In this document: positions 8,603 through 15,598 of the stretch, in pieces
Numbering within the stretch: the stretch's first letter is position 1
Layout: each line of letters opens with the position of its first letter
Assembly (NCBI GenBank): GCA_009693345.1
Contig: SHXL01000044.1
Location: 1 to 16,705, forward strand
DNA length: 16,705 nucleotides
DNA from: Betaproteobacteria bacterium
GTDB taxonomy: Bacteria > Pseudomonadota > Gammaproteobacteria > Burkholderiales > SG8-39
Direction: 5' to 3'
The notes under the pieces: generated by a model
What the model was told of the DNA's origin: nothing
What the model saw: only the letters and a program-made list of their open reading frames with translations
The model's database searches: none
Translations under genes and position numbers: made by a program

Positions 8603-9808
8603 TCACTTGATTAGCTCCGAATACGGCAGGAAGCGGACGCGGTCCCCATGGCGAATCGCGTGTCCCGCCGGGTTGTCCAGAAGACCATCCGCCCAGGCGG
8701 CAGAGGTAAGCACCGCTGAATCCTGTGTCGGGTACGGCTCCAGCCCGCCATGCGAATTCCATTTTACGCGCAGGAATTCGCGCCTCGCGTCGGGCGCGAG
8801 CAAGTCGAAATCGGCACGCGCGTCGATGGCGCGCGGCGCGGTTTCGGTTTGGCCTTGCGTCTTTAGCAAAAAGGGCCTCACAAAAACGAGAAAGGTCACG
8901 AAGCTGGAAACCGGATTTCCGGGCAAACCGATGAACGATGCCCTTCCCACTTTTCCGAACGCCAGGGGCCGGCCCGGTTTCATCGCGATCTTCCACATGA
9001 GGAGCGAACCCTCGGCCTCCACTGCCGGCTTGACATGGTCCTCGTCACCCACCGATACGCCTCCGGAGGTCACGATGATGTCGTTGTCGCCCGCGGCGCG
9101 CCGCAATACCTCGCGCGTCGCGTCCAGCTTGTCGGGCACGATGCCGTAATCGCGCACTTCGCAGCCGAAGGCGCTCGCGAGACCGTTCAGCGTGAACCGG
9201 TTGGAGTTGTAGATCCTTCCCGGCGGCAGCGGGTCGCCCGGCATCACCAGTTCGTCGCCGGTAAAAAACAGCCCGAGCCGGACCTTGCGGAAAACCGGCA
9301 GCGCCTTGATGCCGACGGAGGCGGCGAGCCCGATGTCCTGCGGCAGCAGGCGCTTGCCGGCGACCAGCACCGTACCGCCCTTGCGAATGTCGCTCGCGGT
9401 GAGGCGAATCCATTCGCCCCTCCCGGGAACTTTGTTTACCAGAACAAAATCACCAGAAACGGAGCAATGCTCCTGCATCACAATCGCATCCGCGCCCGCC
9501 GGAACCGGTGCGCCGGTGAAAATCCGCGCCGCCGTGCCCGGTTCGAGCGGCTTGCCGACGGATCCCGCGGGAATGCGCTGCGCGACTTTCAGTTTCTTTT
9601 CAACGGAATTCAGATCCGACAGGCGAACGGCATACCCATCCATGGCGCTGTTGTCCATCGGCGGGACGTCCATGGTGGAGGTCTGCGCCTGCGCGAGAAC
9701 CCGGTTTGCCGCCGCCATCGTCGGCACCTGCTCGACCTCGCTCACCGGCCTTACGCCGGCGAGCAGCGTCTCGAGCGCCTCGTCCACGGACACGAGCCCC
9801 TTGTTCAT
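8603..9808 (-). CDS. moeA: Molybdopterin molybdenumtransferase MoeA
   Basis: 401 residues, full length. MoeA inserts molybdate (or tungstate in W-using organisms) into adenylated molybdopterin. Seen: VPPMDNSAMDGYAVR (48-62), IFTGAPVPAGADAIV (96-110), FFTGDELVMPGDPL (181-194), VTSGGVSVGDEDHVK (246-260), KPGRPLAFG (277-285) and GLPGNPVSSFV (294-304), in the order expected for domains I-IV. The start ATG (9806-9808) overlaps the mobB TGA, which fixes it; the longer open frame upstream is a shadow of mobB. Its position between mobB and moaD-moaE matches a common betaproteobacterial cluster. With a tungstate importer upstream, the metal it inserts could be W, Mo or both. Confidence 0.97.
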   Translation of the reverse strand: MNKGLVSVDEALETLLAGVRPVSEVEQVPTMAAANRVLAQAQTSTMDVPPMDNSAMDGYAVRLSDLNSVEKKLKVAQRIPAGSVGKPLEPGTAARIFTGAPVPAGADAIVMQEHCSVSGDFVLVNKVPGRGEWIRLTASDIRKGGTVLVAGKRLLPQDIGLAASVGIKALPVFRKVRLGLFFTGDELVMPGDPLPPGRIYNSNRFTLNGLASAFGCEVRDYGIVPDKLDATREVLRRAAGDNDIIVTSGGVSVGDEDHVKPAVEAEGSLLMWKIAMKPGRPLAFGKVGRASFIGLPGNPVSSFVTFLVFVRPFLLKTQGQTETAPRAIDARADFDLLAPDARREFLRVKWNSHGGLEPYPTQDSAVLTSAAWADGLLDNPAGHAIRHGDRVRFLPYSELIK

Positions 9809-10299
9809 GCGAGATTCAGGTGGCCGAGAATGAAGGCGGCGACGGTTTCGTGCGCGTTCAGGTCCAGCAGCGGCAGCCGGGTATCCACCTTCACATCGCT
9901 CGCCACGGCGACGATGTGCGGATCGTTCGGGTGCAGCAGCCCCTCGCCGGTCTGTGCGCGCCATACTTCGATCTTCGGGATGGGCGCGAACTTGAAACCC
10001 TCGACGATCAACAGGTCGCAGGGCGAAATGTGCCGGATCTGCTCCTCGAACGAGGGTTCCTGTGCGCCGCGCAACTCGTGCATCAGCACCCATCGCCGCG
10101 ACGATGTGATCAGCACCTCGCTCGCGCCCGCATGGCGGTGGCGGTAGGAGTCCTTGCCCGGATGGTCGACGTCGAAGGTGTGGTGCGCGTGCTTGATCAG
10201 CGACACGCGCAATCCCCGCTTCACGAACAGCGGCATCAGCTTTTCGATCAGCGTCGTCTTGCCGCTTCCCGACCAGCCTGCAAAACCGAAGGTTTTCAT
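9805..10299 (-). CDS. mobB: Molybdopterin-guanine dinucleotide biosynthesis protein MobB
   Basis: 164 residues, a GTP-binding P-loop protein that assists MobA in attaching GMP to the metal cofactor. Seen: Walker A GWSGSGKT (8-15), the family motif KHAHHTFDVDHPGKDSY (36-52) followed by RHRHAGA, and LLIVEGFKFAPIPKIEV. The start ATG (10297-10299) is 16 bases after the arsS stop. The longer frame upstream belongs to another gene's strand space. Its TGA overlaps the moeA ATG. No mobA is present here. The presence of mobB suggests bis-MGD-type enzymes (DMSO reductase family or similar). Confidence 0.96.
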   Translation of the reverse strand: MKTFGFAGWSGSGKTTLIEKLMPLFVKRGLRVSLIKHAHHTFDVDHPGKDSYRHRHAGASEVLITSSRRWVLMHELRGAQEPSFEEQIRHISPCDLLIVEGFKFAPIPKIEVWRAQTGEGLLHPNDPHIVAVASDVKVDTRLPLLDLNAHETVAAFILGHLNLA

Positions 10300-10315
10300 C
10301 GGGCCGAAAATGTCT

Positions 10316-11338
10316 TTATGCGGTCGCCCCGCCGCATGAGCTTCCCGCCCCCGCGGTGCAGCCCAGGCAATGGTCGTCGAAGCGGATGCGCCGCCCAAGC
10401 ACCCGTTCGAAATCGAAGTCGAAAATGCTGAGCGCCTTGCCGCGCGCATCCGTCGCATCCATCTCCAGCATCTGGTTGAAGTCGCAGTCGTAGATCCTGC
10501 CGTCGTGGCCGACGCTTATCAGGCTGCGGCACATCACGCCGCCGGCCGTCGCCGGGTTGAATGCCGCGAGCAGTTTTTCCATGTACGCCTCGAACTGCCC
10601 GGACTTGTCCAGGTGCAGCCTGAAGCGGTTGATCGGCATATTGGTGATGGTGTACAGGCTGTTGAACACGAGGCCGAACTTGTCCCTGAGCTCGCGCTTG
10701 TAGCCGGCTTCGAGGCCCGCCTGCGTCGCGGGCAGGTACGGACCGACCGGGTTGTAGACCAGGTTCAGCAGGAGCCCGCTGCCCACGACCCCGTAGCCTT
10801 CCTTGTTGAGCCGCTGCATCGCCTCCATGCTCTTGCCGAACACGCCGGAGCCGCGCTGCGCGTCGGTGAAGTGCTCCTGGTAGTACGGCAACGAGGAAAT
10901 CACCTCGACGCGGTGCCTGGCGAAGAATTGCGGCAGGTATTCCTTGCTCTCGCCGGTCCACGGATGGCCGTCCAGCTGCACCGTCAGGTTGTGCCGCACC
11001 ATCACGTGCTTGCCCAGCGCCACCGCGCGCGCCACGAATGCGTCGAAGCCGGGATGCAACTCGGGCGCGCCGCCCGTGAGGTCGAGCTTGCCGATCTGCG
11101 GATGCCGCTCCAGGATCTCCAGGCATCTGGCGATGCCTTCGGGCAAAAGCATCTCCGTGCGCTGGGGCGAGGCATCGACGTGGCAGTGGCGGCACACCTG
11201 GTTGCACAACCTGGTGAGGTTGACCTGCAGCGTGTCTATGGACAGCGGCGGGAGCTCGATGCCCCGCGCGCGCAGCAGTGCCTCGAAATCGAATTTCGAT
11301 TTTTCTCTAACAGCCTTTATTTGCAAGACCGCGCTCAA
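10316..11338 (-). CDS. arsS: ArsS-type radical SAM protein (arsenosugar biosynthesis family, Cys-rich C-terminal domain)
   Basis: 340 residues. Seen: the radical SAM Fe4S4 motif RLCNQVCRHCHVDASPQR with Cys45, Cys49 and Cys52; LDLTGGAPELHP; and the family-specific C-terminal domain (DUF3641-like) with VMCRSLISVGHDGRIYDCDF and the Cys-rich end HCLGCTAGAGSSCGG. In characterised members ArsS converts dimethylarsenate to a deoxyadenosyl arsenical. Some homologues have selenocysteine in the C-terminal motif; here all positions are TGC cysteine codons. The start is a TTG (11336-11338) overlapping the TGA of the upstream AhpD-like gene, with no nearby ATG. No arsM methyltransferase is in the window, and the gene sits between tungstate-uptake and molybdopterin genes, so an arsenosugar role is likely from family but not proven by context. 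Confidence 0.9.
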   Translation of the reverse strand: MSAVLQIKAVREKSKFDFEALLRARGIELPPLSIDTLQVNLTRLCNQVCRHCHVDASPQRTEMLLPEGIARCLEILERHPQIGKLDLTGGAPELHPGFDAFVARAVALGKHVMVRHNLTVQLDGHPWTGESKEYLPQFFARHRVEVISSLPYYQEHFTDAQRGSGVFGKSMEAMQRLNKEGYGVVGSGLLLNLVYNPVGPYLPATQAGLEAGYKRELRDKFGLVFNSLYTITNMPINRFRLHLDKSGQFEAYMEKLLAAFNPATAGGVMCRSLISVGHDGRIYDCDFNQMLEMDATDARGKALSIFDFDFERVLGRRIRFDDHCLGCTAGAGSSCGGATA

Positions 11339-11670
11339 AGCACCAGCTTCTTGAGGTGGTTCTGCATCTGCACCGAGTGCACCAGCGTGATCCCCGCCTG
11401 CATGACGGCGGCGACGTGCACCGCCTCCATCATCTGCTCCGGATTGGAGCCGGCTTCAAGGCACTGCGTCGTATAGGCGTCGATGCAGTAAGGGCACTTC
11501 TGCGCGTGCGATACCGCGAGCGCGATCAGCGCCTTTTCGCGCTTCGACAGCGCCCCGTCGGTGCCGGTCACGTTGCCGTAATAGCGGAAGAAATCATCCG
11601 CCAGCGCCTTCGCGTGCTGGCCGATGTCGCCGAACCTCTTGAGATCATCAGACTCGTAGTAATTGCTCAT
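11335..11670 (-). CDS. AhpD/carboxymuconolactone decarboxylase-like protein, usual ArsS partner
   Basis: 111 residues. Seen: an all-helical AhpD-like fold signature, LSKREKALIALAVSHAQKCP and the redox motif CPYC (59-62), followed by IDAYTTQCLEAG. The histidine four residues after the CxxC in AhpD is replaced by Tyr66, so a conventional AhpD relay is unlikely. This type is commonly annotated as an arsenosugar-biosynthesis-associated peroxidase-like protein and occurs next to arsS, as here, where the stop and start overlap. The start ATG (11668-11670) has a GACGAAG-like ribosome binding site. The biochemical function is unknown. Confidence 0.88.
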   Translation of the reverse strand: MSNYYESDDLKRFGDIGQHAKALADDFFRYYGNVTGTDGALSKREKALIALAVSHAQKCPYCIDAYTTQCLEAGSNPEQMMEAVHVAAVMQAGITLVHSVQMQNHLKKLVL

Positions 11671-11699
11671 CTTCGTCCCATGAAAGAGGAAGGCGGAAT

Positions 11700-12458
11700 C
11701 TACACCAGAACCATCTTGCCGCCGGTGACTGCGAGCACCACCGCCAGCATTCGACGGATGAGCGGATTTGCGAAACGCCGGCTGCCATATTCAGCGCCCG
11801 CCCAGCCCCCCAGCAGTACCGCCGCCATCAACCACCAGGCATAGTCGGGCGGCAGGGTGGGATTCCTTACAAATCCGGCCGCAAGCGCGGCCATCGAATT
11901 GACCAGGATGAAGGGGGCAGCGACCGCCGAGGTCTGCTTGGTCCCCGCCCAACCGGATAGCAGCAGGATCGGGCTCAGGAAGATGCCGCCGCCGACTCCG
12001 GTCAATCCGGAGAGCACGCCCAGCACCGCGCCGATCGCCATCGCCAGCGATACGGGCAACCGGCGCGCAGGCCGCGGTTCCTCGCCCGCCCGCGCGCTCC
12101 ACCAGAGCTGCCAGCCGGCATACAGCAGCACCATTCCGACGAGGATCTTGTACGCGGTGCCTGGCAAAGTGATCGCCCCGCCCAGGTACGCCGACGGTAT
12201 CGAGAATACCGCGAACGGCCAAAACAACGGCCAGCGGAAATGACCCGCGCGGTAGAACTTGAAGGTGGCGAGCGCAGCGACCAGTACGTTCAGTTGCAGC
12301 GCGATGGGACGCATCTCTGCCGGTGCAATACCGGTAATTGCCATCGCCGCGATGTAGGCGGATGCGCCCCCGTGGCCGACCGACGCATAGAGGAATGCGG
12401 CCGCCAGCATGCCCGCTGCGAGCAGCAGGAACAATGAGGATTCCGGGGCTCCCATCAT
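11700..12458 (-). CDS. TauE/SafE (TSUP) family membrane permease
   Basis: 252 residues, with about eight hydrophobic segments. Seen: two pseudo-symmetric halves typical of the TSUP family, the first with SVGHGGASAYIAAM (26-39) and the second with SGLTGVGGGIFLSPILLL. Family members move sulfite, sulfoacetate or related anions across the inner membrane; the substrate here cannot be read from sequence. The ATG overlaps the tupA TGA (ATGA), so it is translated from the tungstate importer message, which hints at an oxyanion or sulfur-compound role. Two consecutive ATGs exist (12458 and 12455); the first is used here. 29 bases separate its stop from the next gene. Confidence 0.9.
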   Translation of the reverse strand: MMGAPESSLFLLLAAGMLAAAFLYASVGHGGASAYIAAMAITGIAPAEMRPIALQLNVLVAALATFKFYRAGHFRWPLFWPFAVFSIPSAYLGGAITLPGTAYKILVGMVLLYAGWQLWWSARAGEEPRPARRLPVSLAMAIGAVLGVLSGLTGVGGGIFLSPILLLSGWAGTKQTSAVAAPFILVNSMAALAAGFVRNPTLPPDYAWWLMAAVLLGGWAGAEYGSRRFANPLIRRMLAVVLAVTGGKMVLV

Positions 12459-13258
12459 CTCTTGGCGTTGGGGAAGAAGAGCTGCTCGCCGCCGATCTTG
12501 AAATCGGCGATGGCGTTTTGTCCTTCGGGCGAAATGATCCAGCCGATGAACACCTGGCCCATGTCCTTCTTCACGTGCGGGTGTTTCGCAGGATTGACCA
12601 GCATGACGCCGTACTGGTTGAACAGGCGTTGATCGCCTTCCACCGCGATCACCAGATCGCCGCGGTTCCTGAAGGAAAACCAGGTGCCGCGATCGGTCAA
12701 TGCATAGGCGTTCATTCCAGACGCGGTATTCAGTGTCGGGCCCATGCCGGAGCCAGTGTCGCGGTACCAGGGCCCCTTGTCCTTGGCGATGTCCACACCG
12801 GCGAGCGCCCACAGCTCGAGTTCGGCGAAATGCGTGCCGCTCTTGTCGCCGCGCGAAGCGAACGGCGCCTGCACAGCCTTGACTTTCTGCAGCGCCGCAA
12901 CGATGTCCTTGGTGTCGCCGACCCTTGCACGGTCGGACTTCGGCCCGACCAGCACGAAATCGTTGTACATCACCTCGAATTGCTTCACGCCGTAGCCTTC
13001 GGCGACAAATTTCTCCTCCAACAGCTTGGCGTGCACGAAGACGACGTCGGCGTCGCCGCGCCTGCCCATGTCGAGCGCCTGCCCGGTGCCGAGCGCCACG
13101 ACCCGGACCTGAATGCCGGTTTTCTTGTCGAACAGTGGCAGCAGGTGCTTGAACAGGCCAGACTGCTCGATCGATGTCGTAGACGCCACGGTGATGAAGC
13201 GTTGCTGTGCCTCTATCGGAAAAGACAGAAGCGAGGAAAGCGCCAGCAGCAATCTCAT
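12455..13258 (-). CDS. tupA: Tungstate ABC transporter substrate-binding protein TupA
   Basis: 267 residues. Seen: a signal peptide (about 1-17, ending IEA before QQ), ITVASTTSIEQSG (22-34) with the TTS oxyanion-binding motif, the segment SRGDKSGTHFAE (135-146), and GMGPTLNTASGMNAYALTDRGT. These are characteristic of TupA rather than ModA or PstS. It binds tungstate in the periplasm and delivers it to TupB. The ATG at 13256-13258 overlaps the tupC stop (TGATG); a GTG three codons upstream is open but gives a less typical signal peptide. Preference for tungstate over molybdate is a family inference. Confidence 0.93.
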   Translation of the reverse strand: MRLLLALSSLLSFPIEAQQRFITVASTTSIEQSGLFKHLLPLFDKKTGIQVRVVALGTGQALDMGRRGDADVVFVHAKLLEEKFVAEGYGVKQFEVMYNDFVLVGPKSDRARVGDTKDIVAALQKVKAVQAPFASRGDKSGTHFAELELWALAGVDIAKDKGPWYRDTGSGMGPTLNTASGMNAYALTDRGTWFSFRNRGDLVIAVEGDQRLFNQYGVMLVNPAKHPHVKKDMGQVFIGWIISPEGQNAIADFKIGGEQLFFPNAKR

Positions 13259-13986
13259 CAGACCCACGGCAACTCGCCGTTGATGAACGCCGCCGCTTCC
13301 GCGGAGGCCGGCTGCCGGAAAAACGTGTCCACCGGCGCGCGCTCGACCAGGCGGCCCTGATGGAGGAACAGCACCTCGTCGCCGAGGCGGCGCGCCTGGC
13401 CGAGATTGTGCGTCGACATCACGATCTTGGTGCCGGAGGCGTCGAACGCCTTGATCACATTCTCGATCTCGCGCGTCGCGCCCGGGTCGAGGTTCGCGGT
13501 CGGCTCATCCAGAAAAAGAACCTCGGGATGCAACGCCCAGGCGCGCGCCAGCGCGAGGCGCTGCTGCTCGCCGCCGGAAAGCACCCGCGCCGGCCGCCCG
13601 GCCACGTCGGCGAGGCCCACTTCACGCAGCGCATCCATGGCCTGCCGCTCCCGCCTGCCGGCGGGAACACGCGCGAGTTCCAGCGCATAGACGATATTGG
13701 CAAGCGCCGAACGGCGCAGCATGACGGGCCGCTGGAACACCATCGCCTGCCCGCGCTGGACTCGCTCGGCGTCCTGTGCGCGCCAGACAATCGCTCCCGA
13801 GGTCGGTCGCAGCAGCCCGTGCATCAGGCGCATGAGCACGCTCTTGCCCGCGCCGTTGGCTCCAAGGATGATGGTCGCCGGCCCGGCGTCGATCGTGGCC
13901 GAAATACCATCGATGATTGACTGGCCGCCCGCGGCGAAGCGAAGGTCGCGCAATTCCATCGGCAGGACGCTTCCCGACGCCGCCAT
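13258..13986 (-). CDS. tupC: Tungstate ABC transporter ATP-binding protein TupC
   Basis: 242 residues. Seen: Walker A GANGAGKS (42-49), Q-loop Gln85 in MVFQRPVML, signature LSGGEQQR (136-143), Walker B VLFLDEPTANLD (156-167) and the switch histidine in STHN (191-194). It powers tungstate uptake through TupB. Its ATG overlaps the tupB stop in a TGATG junction, and its own stop overlaps the tupA ATG in the same way. The open frame extends upstream to 14337 across tupB, but that part is an out-of-frame shadow. Confidence 0.94.
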   Translation of the reverse strand: MAASGSVLPMELRDLRFAAGGQSIIDGISATIDAGPATIILGANGAGKSVLMRLMHGLLRPTSGAIVWRAQDAERVQRGQAMVFQRPVMLRRSALANIVYALELARVPAGRRERQAMDALREVGLADVAGRPARVLSGGEQQRLALARAWALHPEVLFLDEPTANLDPGATREIENVIKAFDASGTKIVMSTHNLGQARRLGDEVLFLHQGRLVERAPVDTFFRQPASAEAAAFINGELPWV

Positions 13987-14681
13987 CAGCCGTAGCGCCG
14001 CTGCGCGGCTTCCTTGATGAGGTGGGCCACCGCGTTCAGCAGGATCACCAGCGCGATCAGGATGAAGCCGAGCGACAGGGCCAGCGGCAGGTCGCCTTTC
14101 GAGGTTTCCAGCGCGATGGTCGTGGTCATCACGCGCGTGACGCCGTCGATATTGCCGCCGACGATGATCACGGCACCCACCTCCGCGAGCGCCCGCCCCA
14201 GGCCCGCGAGCACCGCTGTGACCAGGGAAAAGCGGATGTCCCAGAGCAGGGTCAGCGCTGCCCGCAGGCCGTGCGCCCCGAGCGAGCGAAGCTGCTCCTC
14301 GTACTCGACCCAGGCGTCTTCCACCGCCTGGCGGCAAAGCGCGGCGATGATCGGCAGCACCAGAATGGTCTGGGCGACCACCATGGCCGGCGGCGTAAAC
14401 AGCAGTCCGAATTCACCGAGCGGGCCCGCGCGCGAGAGCAGGAGGTAAACCAGGAGGCCCACCACCACCGGCGGCAGCCCCATGAGCGCGTTCAACAATA
14501 CGATCAGCGCGCGGCGCCCCGGAAAGCGCCCGACCGCGAGCGCCGCGCCCAGCGGCAAACCGAGCAGCGTCGCCAGCAGCACCGCCGACAGGCTCACCGC
14601 CAGGCTGAGTACGACGATCTCCCACAAGCGCAGGTCGAGCGTTGCGACCAGGCGCAGGCCTTCACTTGTTGCCGCGAGCAA
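13986..14681 (-). CDS. tupB: Tungstate ABC transporter permease TupB
   Basis: 231 residues, an inner-membrane permease of the MetI/BPD type. Seen: about five hydrophobic segments, including LSLAVSLSAVLLATLLGLPL and ALMGLPPVVVGLLVYLLL, and a cytoplasmic coupling loop EEQLRSLGAHGLRAALTLLW followed by ALAEVGAVIIVGGNIDGVTR, typical of TupB. The start is a TTG (14679-14681). It is chosen because a perfect AGGAGG lies 7 bases upstream and the protein N-terminus then has the expected length. It is the first gene of the long minus-strand run. Confidence 0.93.
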   Translation of the reverse strand: MLAATSEGLRLVATLDLRLWEIVVLSLAVSLSAVLLATLLGLPLGAALAVGRFPGRRALIVLLNALMGLPPVVVGLLVYLLLSRAGPLGEFGLLFTPPAMVVAQTILVLPIIAALCRQAVEDAWVEYEEQLRSLGAHGLRAALTLLWDIRFSLVTAVLAGLGRALAEVGAVIIVGGNIDGVTRVMTTTIALETSKGDLPLALSLGFILIALVILLNAVAHLIKEAAQRRYG

Positions 14682-14688
14682 TCGATTT

Positions 14689-14694
14689 CCTCCT
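14689..14694 (-). promoter_or_regulatory. Strong Shine-Dalgarno sequence for tupB TTG start
   Basis: Minus-strand AGGAGG is spaced 7 bases from the TTG at 14681. It decides the start of tupB and marks the 5' end of the tup operon message. Confidence 0.8.
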
Positions 14695-14839
14695 GCAGGG
14701 CGAGTGCGGGATCATACAAGGCGACGCTTGACAGGCCGCCGTCCGCTGGCGCATCCTTCGCGCCTCGGGGACCGCAGGCTCCCCGAATCCAGAAGACGCC
14801 GGTGCGTCCAAGCTCTGCAGGACTCTTCAGGAGAGAGCC
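14695..14839. promoter_or_regulatory. Divergent tup/chr intergenic region with inverted repeat and possible promoter
   Basis: The 145 bases separate tupB (minus) from chrB (plus). Seen: TTGACA at 14728-14733 on the plus strand, matching a sigma-70 -35 element, though no good -10 follows at 17-18 bases (CATCCT is the best). An inverted repeat TCGGGGA / TCCCCGA (14765-14771 and 14780-14786) has an 8-base loop, placed where a repressor of chr or tup could bind. On the minus strand TATGAT (14709-14714) may be a -10 for tupB. None of these is proven. Confidence 0.4.
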
Positions 14840-15598
14840 ATGGATGCACCCGCAATCTCAGCCGCCACCCTTCGCCAGTCCCTTGCGTCCGCTCGGCCGC
14901 CGCTCGTCATCGAGGCGCAAGGGCCCGACGTTTCTCGGCGCCTCCGACCTTATACGCGGCGCGCTGCGGCGCGATCCGCTGCGCGTCGCCGACTGGGGCA
15001 AGAGCCTGCCCCGGGAAGCTGAAGTCGCGTGTATTGCGTCCACGGCCACGAAGTCAGCCAGGGCGCTGCGAAGGCATTGGGCGCGAGTTACCTGGAGGGC
15101 GGCATCGAGGCGTGGCGCGAGACCGGCGGAGAGTTGTTTGGCAAACCCAAAGGGGCAAGCTCACGCTGGGTGACGCGCGAACGGCCCAAGATCGACCGCA
15201 TCGCCTGCCCGTGGCTAGTGAAGCGGTTCATCGATCCGGATGCCGAATTCCTCTACGTCCCGACACCTGATGTGAAGAAGACGGCAAGCGAGCGAGAGGC
15301 CGTGCCCTACGACATTCCAGACGTGGAGTTCACGCACGAAGGCGAATTGTGCAGCTTTGACGCCTTCATCAAACGATTCAGGCTGCACGACCCGGCGCTG
15401 GACGCGCTTGCCGTCATCGTGCGCGGCGCCGACACGGGGCGGCTCGACCTTGCGCCGCAGGCTGCGGGACTCGCGGCCATCTCCCTTGGTTTATCTCTTA
15501 ACTATGAAAATGATCATGAAATGCTGGAGCGAGGCATGATCATGTACGAAGCGCTGTACGCGTGGTGCAGGAAAGGCAAGGACGAGGTCCATACGTGA
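14840..15598 (+). pseudogene. chrB: ChrB-type chromate resistance protein with N-terminal rhodanese domain, two frameshifts
   Basis: Seen: ATG at 14840 with AGGAG 6 bases upstream opens MDAPAISAATLRQSLASARP, then the frame is lost near 14912-14916. The rhodanese sequence continues one frame over (GPTFLGASDLIRGALRRD, VADWGKSLPREAEVAC), and a second shift near 15031 returns it to the first frame (YCVHGHEVSQGAAKALGASY). The second break falls exactly at the expected Cys-Tyr-Cys active loop and looks like one missing base. From there the ChrB C-terminal domain is intact: WVTRERPKIDRIACPWLVKR, DIPDVEFTHEGELCSFDAF, VIVRGADTGRLDLAPQAAGL and MYEALYAWCR. The family acts with ChrA in chromate resistance, as sensor/regulator or accessory protein. 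Either the rhodanese half is decayed or the assembly has two indels. A GTG at 15029 could start a truncated C-terminal protein. Confidence 0.82.

Noticed and set aside
10340..10380. Possible selenocysteine (TGA) in the ArsS C-terminal motif, as in some homologues
   Set aside because: The codons of HCLGCTAGAGSSC were read and all cysteine positions are TGC. The gene ends in a normal TAA.
10296..11207. Second long minus-strand frame inside arsS
   Set aside because: Its translation is Arg/Gly/Ala-rich without motifs, whereas the overlapping frame has all radical SAM and C-terminal cysteine motifs.
13917..15173. A 418-residue plus-strand frame across tupB and chrB
   Set aside because: Most of it is antisense to tupB and low complexity. 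Only a short segment (about 14913-15032) is real, being the frame-shifted middle of the ChrB rhodanese domain.
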